Shown: positions 19,950-30,092, counted from the first letter of the stretch. The stretch is DNA of 64,000 bases from Streptococcus oralis (GCF_016127915.1 NZ_CP066059.1:1818001-1882000); one strand, 5' to 3'. The notes: generated by a model from the sequence alone, not told the origin. Made by a program: numbers and translations.

Positions 19950-22463
19950 ATGAAAAAGAAACAGATAAAAGAAACCCTTGTATTTACTTCCCTAGTCTTA
20001 TTGCTTGTCTCTGGACTACTTACACCAGCGGTTCAGGCAGATACTTCAAGCAACCGAATCCATTTTATCAATACCAAAGGAGTATCAGGAAGTGATGCTA
20101 TTATTCTAGAAAGTAATGGTCATTATGCCTTGATTGACATGGGCGAAGACTATGATTTTCCAGATGGCAGTAATCCGCGTTATCCAAGTCGTGTAGGAAT
20201 TAGCAGACAGAACGATTATGTATTAGAAGATCGTCTCTTCCGTCACATGAAACACCTTGGGATTCAAAAGTTAGATTTTATTCTAGGAACCCATGTCCAT
20301 AGTGACCATATTGGATCTGCGGATGAAGTTCTTAAACGTTATCCTGTAGACAGATTTTATCTGAAGAGATACTCCGATGAGCGCATCACATCAAAATGGC
20401 GATTGTGGGACAATCTTTTTAATTATGACAATGCTGTCAAGACGGCTCTAGAGCGCGGTGTAACTCTTGTGCAAGACATCACTGAGAAGGAAAGTCACTT
20501 CACTCTAGGTGATATGGATATTCAGCTTTATAACTATAAAAACGAATATGACAGTGACGGTAAACTCAAGAGAGTCTATGATGATAATTCCAATTCCCTT
20601 GTGGCGGTAGTAACTGTGGCGGGGAAAAAGATTTATCTGGGTGGTGACTTGGATAATGCTGAGGGGGAAGAGGACAAGTTGGGTCCTGAGATTGGAAAAG
20701 TTGATATGATGAAATGGAACCATCATTATGATGCCCAAATTTCAAACACGATTCCTTTCTTAGATTCCCTATCCCCTAGTATGGTGGTTCATACATCCGC
20801 AGCAGAAGCCAATCTTGCCACAACCAGAGAATATCTTAAGAAGCATGGTATTGAAGTAGTTCATGCTTCTAGCCAGACCAAGGATGCAACAGTCTTTACA
20901 ATTAGTAAAAATGGTTTTACAAACGTGTCTGATTCTCTACCTAATATCCCCACTGTTAGTGAAACATGGTATAAAGAAGATGGTTACTGGAAGTATCGCT
21001 TGTCTGATGATCAGATGGCAATCGGTTGGCGCAAAATAAATGGTATTTACTATTTCTTTAATGGTCAAGGACAAATGCAGGCAGGTAGATGGCTTCATTT
21101 GAACGACTCTCGTGAAAAAACAGATGGTAACTGGTATTATTTGAACAACAATGGACAAATGCAAGATACTGGATGGTTTAAGCAAGATGGTAGTTGGTAT
21201 TATATCACATCAAGTGGAGCAAGAAGTTACAGTCAGTTAGTTGAAATTGATGGTCAGAAATATCTATTTGACAAAGAAGGTAAGATGCTGACAGGTCTTC
21301 AGGTTTATAATGGTAAGAAGATGGTCTTTGCTAGTAGTGGTGCCCTGCAGTCAGAAGGAAAAGCATCGTCTTGGCAAAAAATTGCTTCAAATTGGTACTA
21401 TTATGATGAGGATGGTATTCTAACTGTTGGTAAAAAAGACATCAAGGGCACAACTTATTACTTTGACAAAGAAGGTATCATGCAAACTGGCTGGGTCTTT
21501 GTTGATGGTCACTGGAACTATTTTGTAAGTTCTGGAGCTATGAAAACCGGCTGGGTTAAGGATCGGGAAACATGGTATTATCTGGATAAAGATGGCATCA
21601 TGTTAACTGGCAGACAAGATATAAATGGTGTTCGTTACTATTTGAATGCTAGTGGTGCCATGCAGACTGGCTGGAAGTGGCAAGACAATAGCTGGTACTT
21701 CTATACGAACTCAGGTACTATGAAAACTGGTTGGTTGAAAGATAAAGAATCATGGTATTATTTGGATCCAGAAACAGGTATCATGGCTGTAGGATCTAAA
21801 GAAATTGACGGTAAGAACTATTTCTTCAGCTCTTCAGGTACTATGCAAGTTGGATGGCAGAGGTCAAATGATTCTTGGCATTATTACGCTACATCTGGTG
21901 CACTCCAAACTGGTTGGTTGAAAGATGGTGATGCCTGGTATTATCTTGAAGGTAAGGAAGGCGTTATGTTAGTTGGCTCCCATCAAGTAGATGGTAAGCA
22001 ATATTACTTTAGCAAATCTGGAGCCATGCAAACTGGCTGGAAATGGTTTGATAATCATTACCGTTACTTTGAATCAAATGGAGCTATGAAAACTGGTTGG
22101 ATAAAAGACAAAGGTGTCTGGTATTATCTAAATCCTGAAGATGGCATCATGTTGGTTGGCCTTCATAAAGTAAATGGTGATCATTATTACTTTGATGAAT
22201 CAGGAGTTATGCAAACGGGTTGGAAACAGCTTGATGGTAATTGGTACTATTTCCAAGCTGATGGTTCATTGTTGAAGAACGCAACAACACCTGATGGTTA
22301 CAAAGTAAACGAAGAAGGTATCTGGAAACAGGCTGTTGCTGCTGTAGATAGCGAGGCAGTCAAGCCAGAACAGAAACAAGAAGCTGATTCCTCTATTGTT
22401 GAACAACCTAAACAAGATTCAAATCTAGAAGCCAACGCTTCTGAAAAGAAAGAAAAAGAATAA
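19950..22463 (+). CDS. pce: secreted choline-binding protein with Pce/CbpE-type phosphorylcholine esterase domain
   Basis: Pce (CbpE) removes phosphocholine from teichoic acid ends. The 837-residue product has a signal peptide ending VQA-DTSSN. A metallo-beta-lactamase-type catalytic domain follows (about 35-325): SDAIILESNGHYALIDMGED, the zinc-binding THVHSDHIGS near residue 115, YLGGDLDN and WNHHYDAQ. Next come about 20 choline-binding repeats of the GWxxxxxxWYYxxxxGxM type (about 340-790) and a charged tail rich in Glu and Gln. The domain closely follows my memory of pneumococcal Pce. ATG 19950 is preferred over GTG 19941; neither has a strong RBS. In pneumococcus pce is not next to lic3, so this placement is notable. 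Confidence 0.88.
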   Translation: MKKKQIKETLVFTSLVLLLVSGLLTPAVQADTSSNRIHFINTKGVSGSDAIILESNGHYALIDMGEDYDFPDGSNPRYPSRVGISRQNDYVLEDRLFRHMKHLGIQKLDFILGTHVHSDHIGSADEVLKRYPVDRFYLKRYSDERITSKWRLWDNLFNYDNAVKTALERGVTLVQDITEKESHFTLGDMDIQLYNYKNEYDSDGKLKRVYDDNSNSLVAVVTVAGKKIYLGGDLDNAEGEEDKLGPEIGKVDMMKWNHHYDAQISNTIPFLDSLSPSMVVHTSAAEANLATTREYLKKHGIEVVHASSQTKDATVFTISKNGFTNVSDSLPNIPTVSETWYKEDGYWKYRLSDDQMAIGWRKINGIYYFFNGQGQMQAGRWLHLNDSREKTDGNWYYLNNNGQMQDTGWFKQDGSWYYITSSGARSYSQLVEIDGQKYLFDKEGKMLTGLQVYNGKKMVFASSGALQSEGKASSWQKIASNWYYYDEDGILTVGKKDIKGTTYYFDKEGIMQTGWVFVDGHWNYFVSSGAMKTGWVKDRETWYYLDKDGIMLTGRQDINGVRYYLNASGAMQTGWKWQDNSWYFYTNSGTMKTGWLKDKESWYYLDPETGIMAVGSKEIDGKNYFFSSSGTMQVGWQRSNDSWHYYATSGALQTGWLKDGDAWYYLEGKEGVMLVGSHQVDGKQYYFSKSGAMQTGWKWFDNHYRYFESNGAMKTGWIKDKGVWYYLNPEDGIMLVGLHKVNGDHYYFDESGVMQTGWKQLDGNWYYFQADGSLLKNATTPDGYKVNEEGIWKQAVAAVDSEAVKPEQKQEADSSIVEQPKQDSNLEANASEKKEKE
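20965..22315 (+). repeat. tandem choline-binding repeats within the pce-like gene
   Basis: About 20 imperfect coding repeats of roughly 60 bp, each giving a W-Y-Y/F core followed by G-x-M-x-T-G-W. They match the CW_binding_1 repeat that holds choline residues on teichoic acids. Confidence 0.85.
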
Positions 22464-22468
22464 AGAAG

Positions 22469-22511
22469 AAATCCCCTACTGGCAACTAATTTATCAGTAG
22501 GGGATTTTTTA
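22469..22511. terminator. bidirectional terminator between pce-like gene and flippase
   Basis: A perfect 13-bp stem AAATCCCCTACTG / CAGTAGGGGATTT with a 13-nt loop and a T run on the plus strand. It overlaps the last codons of the convergent flippase gene. Confidence 0.85.
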
Positions 22512-23987
22512 ATTTCGTTTTAATTTAGCAAGTACAAGGTTCAGTGCATAGTGGAGTGTTTTGTCTTTGGTGATAAAGAGGGTCAAGAGGTAATAGATAC
22601 CACAAGTTGCTACGGTAGACAGAACCATGAGAATCATATTGAAGTTGACCGTATAAGAGTTGATTTGGAAAAGAAATTTAAACGCAAAATAGATAGGGAT
22701 GAATCCAAGGGATACAATAGTGTAACGTGTCAGAGTAGCAAAGATTTCTTTCAAATCAATCAGTTGGTGTTTCTGGATAAAGCGTATTTCCAGGAGAACG
22801 ACGATAGTCTCTGCAAGAATAGTTGTAGCGATATAGTACTCAGGTGCAAAAATATTATTGAAATACAAGATGCTATTTAATAGTATATTGGCGCCACCAC
22901 CAAGGAAGTAAAAGGCAGTCAAACGATTTTCGTGGTCATTGATAAAGATAATTTGTTTACCAAGGATTAACTCAATGGCCCAGATGATGGTACGGAAGGC
23001 GAAGACACTAGTCACAATACCAGCTTCGAGGTATTTTTCAGAAGAGTAGATAACTGCTGCGTAGTTTCCTAATACTATAATCCCAATACTAGTTGGAATG
23101 ATGAGGAAGTAAAAGAGAGCAGCTCCTTGATTCAGAAGATTTTTATAAGAATCGTAGTCTTTCTTACCGAGATAGTAGCCGAGTCGTGGAATGCTGACGT
23201 TGATAGCTCCACTTAAGACACTGGCAATCAACATAACGATGCTAGAAGCAATAGTGTAATAAGAAATGTAGTTTTCATCTGGTCCCTTGGTGATAAACAT
23301 TCTATCAAGCAAGGTATAGAGCATGTTAGCGTTCGCTAAGAGAAGCATAGTCAAGAGCGGTTTAGATGCTTTGATTAATTCAACAAGTCCAATTTTGACA
23401 AATGAAACTTCCCTCTTGATCCAAAGAAAACTGAGCAGGTAGTTGAAGATAGTGGTTGCTGTCATAACGATAGCATAAGGAACGATATCATCTGCCGTTT
23501 TAACAAAGGTGAAGATAGCGACCAGCATGGCAATCCGGATGATCAATGTCTTATAGAGGATGAAGGCATAATTTTCATAAGCCTCGTTCATCCATTCGAT
23601 ATTGAGAAATTGGAAGAGTGCTTGGGCCCCTAGGATGTAGTACAGAACTTTCAGATTCTCAATGCTGGTGTCAAAGAAGATAATGAGGAAGTAGATACCT
23701 GTCGTCAGGAGAGAGGTGAAAACCGAGATATAAAACAACTTAGAAAAGACGTAGTTGATTTTATTCTTGTCATCCTTGACCTTACTGATAGCTCGAATCC
23801 CGTAGTTGTATATTCCAAAGGCAGCTAGTGGAATAACGAAACTTGCCCAGGTATTGGCTGTATTGAAATAACCGTAATTGGATTTGCTGAGAATCCGCGT
23901 CAGATAAGGATTGGTTATCAGTGGAAAAACGATATTGAGAATATTGACCAGCAAGCTGGCCAAGGCATTTACTTTTATATTTTTCAT
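22509..23987 (-). CDS. polysaccharide flippase (Wzx/MOP family), TacF-like
   Basis: Moves lipid-linked glycan units across the membrane. The 492-residue product has about 12-14 hydrophobic segments and opens MKNIKVNALASLLVNILNIV, PLITNPYLTRIL. It resembles pneumococcal TacF, the teichoic acid flippase (from memory: shared NALASL, LNIVFPLIT, YYGYFNT-like and NANMLFT-like stretches). It is convergent with the wall-polymer genes, so coordination would be functional, not by a shared transcript. It could instead export another polymer if a second TacF lies elsewhere. Confidence 0.85.
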   Translation of the reverse strand: MKNIKVNALASLLVNILNIVFPLITNPYLTRILSKSNYGYFNTANTWASFVIPLAAFGIYNYGIRAISKVKDDKNKINYVFSKLFYISVFTSLLTTGIYFLIIFFDTSIENLKVLYYILGAQALFQFLNIEWMNEAYENYAFILYKTLIIRIAMLVAIFTFVKTADDIVPYAIVMTATTIFNYLLSFLWIKREVSFVKIGLVELIKASKPLLTMLLLANANMLYTLLDRMFITKGPDENYISYYTIASSIVMLIASVLSGAINVSIPRLGYYLGKKDYDSYKNLLNQGAALFYFLIIPTSIGIIVLGNYAAVIYSSEKYLEAGIVTSVFAFRTIIWAIELILGKQIIFINDHENRLTAFYFLGGGANILLNSILYFNNIFAPEYYIATTILAETIVVLLEIRFIQKHQLIDLKEIFATLTRYTIVSLGFIPIYFAFKFLFQINSYTVNFNMILMVLSTVATCGIYYLLTLFITKDKTLHYALNLVLAKLKRN

Positions 23988-24023
23988 TGAACTTTCTTTC
24001 TTAAATCTAAAATCATATCTAGT

Positions 24024-24032
24024 ATTATATCA
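24024..24032 (-). promoter_or_regulatory. flippase promoter (extended -10)
   Basis: On the minus strand TGaTATAAT, with the hexamer at 24024-24029, about 37 bp before the ATG. Confidence 0.6.
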
Positions 24033-24050
24033 CATTCTCGCTTCATTCTT

Positions 24051-24079
24051 TTGATAAAATCGTAAAAATCTAGTATAAT
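24051..24079 (+). promoter_or_regulatory. mecA promoter
   Basis: TTGATA (24051-24056), a 17-bp spacer and TATAAT (24074-24079). Confidence 0.85.
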
Positions 24080-24109
24080 AGATAGACTGAAAGTATGAGG
24101 TTACTAGAT

Positions 24110-24850
24110 ATGAAGATGAAACAAATTAGTGATACAACACTGAAAATCACGATGACTTTAGATGATTTGATGGATCGGGGAATGGAGATTGCAGACTTTC
24201 TCGTCCCTCAGGAGAAAACCGAAGAGTTTTTCTATGCTATTTTAGATGAGTTAGAGATGCCAGACAATTTCTTGGATAGTGGCATGCTGAGTTTCCGCGT
24301 GACGCCAAAACCTGATAAGGTGGACGTCTTTGTGACCAAATCCAAGATTGACCAAAATCTGGATTTTGAAGATTTGGCGGATCTACCAGACATGGAAGAA
24401 TTAGCCCAAATGTCGCCGGATGAATTTCTCAAAACCTTGGAAAAGAGCATTGCAGATAAGACCAAGGACGATATTGAGGCCATCCAATCTCTAGAGCAGG
24501 TCGAAGCAAAGGAAGAAGAGCAAGAGCAGGCAGACAAGGAGACTGAGAGTAAGAAAGAACCTTATATATACTATATCCTGCGCTTTGCAAGCCTTGCTGA
24601 CTTGGTTGCTTTTGCAAAGACGGTTAACTACCAGATGGAAACATCTGAACTCTATAAGATGAATGGGCACTACTATTTGACAATCTTAGTCGATGTGGAA
24701 AATCATCCAAGTCCATATCCGGCTTGGCTCTTGGCTCGTATGCGTGAGTTTGCAGACGACAGTGACATCAGCCGTTCAGTCTTGCAAGAGTATGGGCAAA
24801 TATTGATTAACCATGACGCAGTTCTCGGCCTGCAAAAGATTCGCTCATAA
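24110..24850 (+). CDS. mecA: ClpC adaptor protein MecA
   Basis: Adaptor that delivers substrates to the Clp protease; in pneumococcus and relatives it degrades ComX/ComW to end competence. The 246-residue product has the N-terminal MKMKQISDTTLKIT and MDRGMEIADF substrate-binding part. An acidic Glu/Lys-rich linker (about 125-150) is followed by a C-terminal ClpC-binding domain (YYILRFASLADLVAFAK, YYLTILVD). The ATG at 24110 is chosen because GAGG lies 9 bp before it; an upstream ATG at 24095 would include the RBS. A terminator follows. Confidence 0.96.
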   Translation: MKMKQISDTTLKITMTLDDLMDRGMEIADFLVPQEKTEEFFYAILDELEMPDNFLDSGMLSFRVTPKPDKVDVFVTKSKIDQNLDFEDLADLPDMEELAQMSPDEFLKTLEKSIADKTKDDIEAIQSLEQVEAKEEEQEQADKETESKKEPYIYYILRFASLADLVAFAKTVNYQMETSELYKMNGHYYLTILVDVENHPSPYPAWLLARMREFADDSDISRSVLQEYGQILINHDAVLGLQKIRS

Positions 24851-24882
24851 TTTTTAAAATCAATTTTCATTTATCAAGAAAG

Positions 24883-24906
24883 ACGAATCATGGGATTCGT
24901 TTTTTC
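24883..24906 (+). terminator. mecA terminator
   Basis: ACGAATC / GATTCGT stem, ATGG loop and a T6 run. Confidence 0.85.
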
Positions 24907-24957
24907 TTTTCTAGACCGAAATAGTGATTTACTATAATAGGAATTTTCACAAAATTC

Positions 24958-24966
24958 TGTTATAAT
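24958..24966 (+). promoter_or_regulatory. hom-thrB promoter (extended -10)
   Basis: TGtTATAAT 32 bp before the hom start; no clear -35 and no leader peptide or attenuator seen. Confidence 0.75.
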
Positions 24967-24997
24967 GGCTATATCAGAAAATTTCTAGGAGACAAAC

Positions 24998-26284
24998 ATG
25001 ACAGTTAAAATTGCTTTACTTGGATTTGGTACCGTTGCAAGTGGTGTGCCATTCCTCCTAAAGGAAAATGGAGAAAAAATCGTTCAGTCAGCTCATTCAG
25101 AGATTGAAGTAGCCAAGGTATTGGTCAAGGATGAAGATGAAAAGAACCGCTTGCTTGCAGCAGGAAATGACTTTAACTTTGTGACCAATGTAGATGATAT
25201 TTTAGCAGACAAAGATGTTACCATTGTAGTGGAATTGATGGGACGTATCGAACCTGCTAAGACCTTTATCACTCGTGCTTTGCAAGCTGGAAAACACGTT
25301 GTTACTGCAAACAAGGACCTTTTGGCTGTCCATGGTGCAGAATTGTTAGAAATCGCTAAAGAGCATAATGTAGCACTTTATTACGAAGCAGCAGTAGCTG
25401 GTGGGATTCCAATTCTTCGTACTTTGGCAAATTCATTGGCTTCTGACAAAATCACGCGCGTGCTTGGTGTCGTAAACGGAACTTCTAACTTTATGATGAC
25501 CAAAATGGTCGAAGAAGGCTGGTCGTATGATGATGCTTTGGCTGAAGCGCAAAGACTTGGTTTTGCAGAAAGCGACCCTACAAATGACGTGGATGGGATT
25601 GACGCAGCCTACAAGATGGTGATTTTGAGCCAATTTGCTTTTGGGATGAAGGTTGCCTTTGACGATGTAGCCCACAAGGGAATCCGCAATATTACGCCAG
25701 AAGACGTAGCTGTAGCCCAAGACCTGGGCTATGTAGTGAAATTGGTTGGTTCTATCGAGGAAACTCCTTCAGGTATTGCTGCAGAAGTGACTCCAACCTT
25801 CCTTCCTAAATCGCACCCACTTGCTAGTGTGAATGGCGTAATGAACGCTGTCTTTGTAGAATCTATCGGCATCGGTGAGTCTATGTACTACGGACCAGGT
25901 GCTGGTCAAAAACCAACTGCAACAAGTGTTGTGGCGGACATTGTCCGTATCGTTCGTCGCTTGAATGATGGTACCATTGGTAAAGACTTCAACGAATATA
26001 GCCGTGACTTGGTCTTGGCTAATCCAGAAGATGTCAAAGCTAATTACTACTTCTCAATCTTGGCACCAGACTCAAAAGGTCAGGTCTTGAAACTAGCTGA
26101 AATCTTTAATGCTCAAGATATTTCCTTCAAGCAAATCCTACAAGATGGCAAAGAGGGTGATAAGGCGCGTGTAGTGATTATTACTCATAAGATCAATAAA
26201 GCACAACTTGAGAATGTTTCAGCTGAGTTGGCAAAAGCTTCAGAATTTGACCTCTTGAATACCTTCAAGGTGTTAGGAGAATAG
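24998..26284 (+). CDS. hom: homoserine dehydrogenase
   Basis: Reduces aspartate semialdehyde to homoserine for threonine and methionine. The 428-residue monofunctional enzyme has the N-terminal NAD fold ([14 protein letters not shown]), [21 protein letters not shown] and the catalytic region [27 protein letters not shown] with [16 protein letters not shown]-terminal ACT-like domain (about 350-428) is probably the threonine sensor. It is 1 bp from thrB. Confidence 0.97.
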   Translation: MTVKIALLGFGTVASGVPFLLKENGEKIVQSAHSEIEVAKVLVKDEDEKNRLLAAGNDFNFVTNVDDILADKDVTIVVELMGRIEPAKTFITRALQAGKHVVTANKDLLAVHGAELLEIAKEHNVALYYEAAVAGGIPILRTLANSLASDKITRVLGVVNGTSNFMMTKMVEEGWSYDDALAEAQRLGFAESDPTNDVDGIDAAYKMVILSQFAFGMKVAFDDVAHKGIRNITPEDVAVAQDLGYVVKLVGSIEETPSGIAAEVTPTFLPKSHPLASVNGVMNAVFVESIGIGESMYYGPGAGQKPTATSVVADIVRIVRRLNDGTIGKDFNEYSRDLVLANPEDVKANYYFSILAPDSKGQVLKLAEIFNAQDISFKQILQDGKEGDKARVVIITHKINKAQLENVSAELAKASEFDLLNTFKVLGE

Positions 26285-26285
26285 G

Positions 26286-27155
26286 ATGAAGATTATTGTA
26301 CCTGCAACCAGTGCCAATATCGGGCCAGGTTTTGATTCGGTCGGTGTAGCTGTAACCAAGTATCTTCAAATTGAGGTATGTGAAGAACGTGATGAGTGGC
26401 TGATTGAACACCAGATTGGCAAATGGATTCCACATGACGAGCGTAATCTTTTGCTTAAGATTGCCCTGCAAATTGCGCCTGACTTGCAACCGAGACGCTT
26501 GAAAATGATTAGCGATGTTCCCTTGGCGCGTGGTTTGGGTTCTTCTAGCTCGGTGATTGTTGCTGGGATTGAACTGGCCAACCAACTGGGGAATCTCAAC
26601 TTATCTGACCATGACAAATTGCAACTGGCTACCAAGATTGAAGGACATCCTGACAATGTGGCTCCAGCCATTTATGGAAATCTTGTTGTTGCGAGTTCCG
26701 TTGAAGGGCACGTTTCTGCGATTGTGGCAGACTTCCCGGAGTGTGATTTTCTAGCTTATATTCCCAACTATGAATTACGCACTCGCGATAGCCGAGGTGT
26801 CCTTCCTAAGAAATTGTCCTACAAGGAAGCTGTTGCAGCTAGTTCTATCGCCAATGTGGCCGTTGCAGCCTTATTAGCAGGAGATATGGTGACAGCTGGC
26901 CAAGCAATCGAGGGGGACCTCTTCCACGAGCGTTATCGTCAAAGTCTGGTCCGTGAATTTGCGATGATTAAGCAAGTAGCCAAAGAGAATGGTGCCTATG
27001 CAACCTATCTTTCTGGTGCTGGACCGACAGTTATGGTCTTGGCTTCTCATGACAAGATGCCAGCGATTAAGGCAGAATTGCAAAAGCAGTCTTTCAAAGG
27101 CAAACTTCATGATTTGAAGGTTGATACCCAAGGTGTCCGTGTCGAAACAAAGTAA
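26286..27155 (+). CDS. thrB: homoserine kinase
   Basis: A GHMP kinase that makes O-phosphohomoserine. The 289-residue product has [16 protein letters not shown] at the N terminus, the ATP loop [16 protein letters not shown] near residue 82, [13 protein letters not shown], and the C-terminal [10 protein letters not shown]. It is coupled to hom. Threonine synthase (thrC) is not in the window. Confidence 0.97.
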   Translation: MKIIVPATSANIGPGFDSVGVAVTKYLQIEVCEERDEWLIEHQIGKWIPHDERNLLLKIALQIAPDLQPRRLKMISDVPLARGLGSSSSVIVAGIELANQLGNLNLSDHDKLQLATKIEGHPDNVAPAIYGNLVVASSVEGHVSAIVADFPECDFLAYIPNYELRTRDSRGVLPKKLSYKEAVAASSIANVAVAALLAGDMVTAGQAIEGDLFHERYRQSLVREFAMIKQVAKENGAYATYLSGAGPTVMVLASHDKMPAIKAELQKQSFKGKLHDLKVDTQGVRVETK

Positions 27156-27165
27156 AGAAATAGAA

Positions 27166-27211
27166 GATAGGATGGGGAAAGTCTTGATTAAAGGGCTTCC
27201 TATCCTTTTTT
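27166..27211 (+). terminator. possible hom-thrB terminator
   Basis: GATAGGA (27166-27172) pairs with TCCTATC (27198-27204), followed by T7; the 25-nt loop is long. Confidence 0.5.
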
Positions 27212-27224
27212 TGAAAAGAAGTTT

Positions 27225-27339
27225 ATACACAATGAAAATCAAAGAGCAAACTAGGAAGCTAGCCGCCGGTTGCTCAAAACACTGTTTTGAGGTTGCAGAT
27301 AGAGATGACGTGATTTGAAGAGATTTTCGAAGAGTATTA
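27225..27339 (-). repeat. BOX element (boxA-boxC type, boxA shortened)
   Basis: On the minus strand the element starts with boxA sequence (TACTCTTCGAAAATCTCTTC), then goes to boxC, which includes CAAAACAGTGTTTTGAGCAA (an internal hairpin) and GCTAGCTTCCTAGTTTGCTC, and ends CATTGTGTAT. There is no boxB. The usual boxA stretch resembling GCGTCGCCTTGCCGTA is missing. BOX elements are dispersed, probably non-autonomous repeats of pneumococcus and relatives. It sits between thrB and msrAB. Confidence 0.85.
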
Positions 27340-27368
27340 GTTAAAAACTTGATAAAGGAGAAATAAAG

Positions 27369-28307
27369 ATGGCAGAAATTTATCTAGCAGGTGGTTGTTT
27401 TTGGGGTTTAGAGGAATATTTTTCACGTATTTCTGGAGTGCTAGCAACCAGTGTTGGCTACGCTAATGGTCAAATCGAAACGACCAATTACCAACTACTC
27501 AAGGAAACAGACCATGCAGAAACGGTTCAAGTGATTTATGATGAGAAAGCAGTGTCACTTCGAGAGATTTTGCTTTATTATTTCCGTGTCATTGATCCCT
27601 TATCAATCAACCAACAAGGAAATGATCGTGGTCGCCAATATCGGACAGGAATCTATTATCAAGATGAAGCAGACTTGCCAGCTATCTATACAGTTGTTCA
27701 GGAGCAGGAGCGCATGCTGGGGCGAAAGATTGCAGTAGAAGTGGAGAAACTTCGCCACTACATTTTAGCTGAAGACTACCACCAAGACTATCTCAAGAAA
27801 AATCCTTCCGGTTACTGTCATATCGATGTAACCGATGCTGAGAAGCCATTGATTGATGCAGCCAACTATGAAAAGCCTAGTCAAGAAGTGTTAAGGGGAA
27901 GTTTGTCAGCAGAATCTTACCGTGTTACGCAAGAAGCTGCTACAGAGGCTCCATTTAGTAATGTCTATGACCAAACTTTTGAAGAGGGCATTTATGTAGA
28001 CATCACGACGGGTGAGCCACTCTTTTTTGCTAAGGATAAGTTTGCCTCAGGTTGTGGTTGGCCAAGTTTTAGTCGTCCGATTTCTAAGGAATTGATTCAT
28101 TATTACAAAGACCTGAGCCATGGAATGGAGCGAATCGAAGTTCGTTCTCGGTCAGGCAATGCTCACTTGGGTCATGTTTTCACAGATGGTCCTCAGGAAT
28201 TAGGTGGCCTGCGTTACTGTATTAATTCTGCATCCTTGCGCTTTGTGGCAAAGGATGAGATGGAAAAAGCAGGATATGGCTATCTATTACCTTTCTTAAA
28301 CAAATAA
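27369..28307 (+). CDS. msrAB: fused peptide methionine sulfoxide reductase MsrA/MsrB
   Basis: Repairs oxidised methionine (S and R sulfoxides). The 312-residue product has an N-terminal MsrA domain with catalytic Cys10 in [23 protein letters not shown] and YCHIDV. A C-terminal MsrB domain from about residue 170 has [22 protein letters not shown] and catalytic Cys in RYCINSASL. No signal peptide or lipobox is present, so it is the cytoplasmic type. RBS AAGGAG. Confidence 0.97.
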   Translation: MAEIYLAGGCFWGLEEYFSRISGVLATSVGYANGQIETTNYQLLKETDHAETVQVIYDEKAVSLREILLYYFRVIDPLSINQQGNDRGRQYRTGIYYQDEADLPAIYTVVQEQERMLGRKIAVEVEKLRHYILAEDYHQDYLKKNPSGYCHIDVTDAEKPLIDAANYEKPSQEVLRGSLSAESYRVTQEAATEAPFSNVYDQTFEEGIYVDITTGEPLFFAKDKFASGCGWPSFSRPISKELIHYYKDLSHGMERIEVRSRSGNAHLGHVFTDGPQELGGLRYCINSASLRFVAKDEMEKAGYGYLLPFLNK

Positions 28308-28366
28308 AACTGAGATGGTGGGGCTTCCCACTTTCTTCATTTCCAGAATAAGAATAGAAGGGACTT

Positions 28367-30091
28367 ATGAAACACTTACTATCTTACTTCAAACCCTACA
28401 TCAAAGAATCCATTTTAGCACCCTTGTTCAAGCTACTAGAAGCTGTTTTTGAACTTTTGGTTCCCATGGTGATTGCTGGGATTGTTGACCAGTCCTTACC
28501 CCAGAGAGATCAAGGACACCTCTGGATGCAGATTGGCCTGCTCCTCGTCTTTGCAGTAATTGGCGTTTTAGTGGCCTTGGTAGCCCAGTTTTACTCAGCC
28601 AAGGCTGCGGTTGGATTTGCCAAAGAACTGACAGACGACCTTTATCGTCATATTCTTTCCTTACCCAAGGATAGCAGAGATCGTTTGACAACTTCGAGCT
28701 TGGTGACTCGCTTGACTTCGGATACCTACCAGATTCAGACTGGGATCAATCAATTTCTGCGCCTCTTTTTGCGAGCGCCTATTATCGTTTTTGGAGCCAT
28801 TTTTATGGCCTATCGCATTTCTGCTGAGCTGACTTTCTGGTTCTTAGTCATGGTTGTCATTTTGACGATTGTCATTGTCGGGCTCTCTCGTCTTGTCAAT
28901 CCTCTCTACAGTAGTCTCAGAAAGAAAACGGACCAACTGGTTCAGGAAACGCGCCAGCAATTACAAGGGATGCGAGTTATTCGTGCTTTTGGTCAGGAAA
29001 AACGAGAGTTAAAGATTTTTCAAACTCTTAACCAAGTTTATGCCAGATTGCAAGAAAAAACAGGCTTCTGGTCTAGTTTGTTAACACCTCTGACCTATCT
29101 GATTGTTAATGGAACTCTTCTCGTCATCATCTGGCAGGGATATATTTCAATTCAAGGAGGTTTACTCAGTCAAGGTGCCCTCATTGCCCTTATCAACTAT
29201 CTCTTGCAGATTTTGGTGGAATTGGTTAAGCTAGCTATGCTGATCAATTCTCTCAATCAGTCCTATATCTCAGCCAAGCGAATTGAGGAAGTTTTTACCG
29301 AAGCTCCAGAGGATATTCATTCAGAATTAGAACAAAAGAAAACTACCAGTGATAAGGTTTTACAAGTCCAAGAATTGACCTTTACCTATCCTGATGCGGC
29401 CCAGCCTTCTCTGAGAGACATTTCATTTGATATGAAACAAGGGCAAATCCTTGGTATCATCGGGGGAACTGGTTCTGGTAAGTCAAGCTTGGTGCAAGTC
29501 TTACTTGGACTTTATCCAGTAGACAAGGGGATCATTGACCTTTATCGAGATGGACGTAGTCCTCTTAATCTTGAGCAGTGGCGGTCTTGGATTGCCTATG
29601 TTCCCCAAAAGATCGAACTCTTTAAGGGAACTATTCGTTCCAACTTGACTTTGGGTTTGAATCAAGAAGTATCTGACCAGGAACTCTGGCAGGCCTTGGA
29701 AATCGCGCAAGCTAAGGATTTTGTCAGTGAAAAGGAAGGACTTTTGGATGCTACTGTTGAGGCAGGAGGTCGAAATTTCTCAGGCGGACAAAAACAAAGG
29801 CTGTCTATCGCCCGTGCAGTCTTGCGCCAAGCTCCATTTCTCATCCTGGATGATGCGACCTCGGCCCTCGACACCATCACCGAGTCTAAGCTCTTGAAAG
29901 CTATCCGAGAGAATTTACCTAACACGAGCTTAATTTTGATTTCTCAACGGACTTCGACACTTCAGATGACTGACCAGATTCTCCTCTTGGAAAAAGGTGA
30001 GTTATTAGCTGTTGGCAAGCACGATGACTTGATGAAAATTAGTCAAGTCTATCGTGAAATCAATGCATCCCAACATGGAAAGGAGGACTAG
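28367..30091 (+). CDS. heterodimeric ABC exporter, subunit with degenerate ATP site
   Basis: Membrane-spanning plus ATPase half-transporter of 574 aa, with six membrane segments in residues 1-300 and the nucleotide-binding domain after. Walker A GGTGSGKSS is at about 366, signature FSGGQKQR at about 470. Walker B is LILDDATSALD (Asp in place of the catalytic Glu) and the switch His is replaced by Gln (ISQRTSTL, about 525). These changes mark one degenerate ATP site, as in BmrCD-type heterodimers. The partner gene follows, its start within 2 bp of this stop. Substrate unknown; multidrug or peptide export is possible. Confidence 0.92.
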   Translation: MKHLLSYFKPYIKESILAPLFKLLEAVFELLVPMVIAGIVDQSLPQRDQGHLWMQIGLLLVFAVIGVLVALVAQFYSAKAAVGFAKELTDDLYRHILSLPKDSRDRLTTSSLVTRLTSDTYQIQTGINQFLRLFLRAPIIVFGAIFMAYRISAELTFWFLVMVVILTIVIVGLSRLVNPLYSSLRKKTDQLVQETRQQLQGMRVIRAFGQEKRELKIFQTLNQVYARLQEKTGFWSSLLTPLTYLIVNGTLLVIIWQGYISIQGGLLSQGALIALINYLLQILVELVKLAMLINSLNQSYISAKRIEEVFTEAPEDIHSELEQKKTTSDKVLQVQELTFTYPDAAQPSLRDISFDMKQGQILGIIGGTGSGKSSLVQVLLGLYPVDKGIIDLYRDGRSPLNLEQWRSWIAYVPQKIELFKGTIRSNLTLGLNQEVSDQELWQALEIAQAKDFVSEKEGLLDATVEAGGRNFSGGQKQRLSIARAVLRQAPFLILDDATSALDTITESKLLKAIRENLPNTSLILISQRTSTLQMTDQILLLEKGELLAVGKHDDLMKISQVYREINASQHGKED

Positions 30092-30092
30092 C

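Noticed and set aside
20965..22315. CRISPR-like regular repeats
   Set aside because: The repeats are coding, imperfect and lack unique spacers; they are choline-binding modules.
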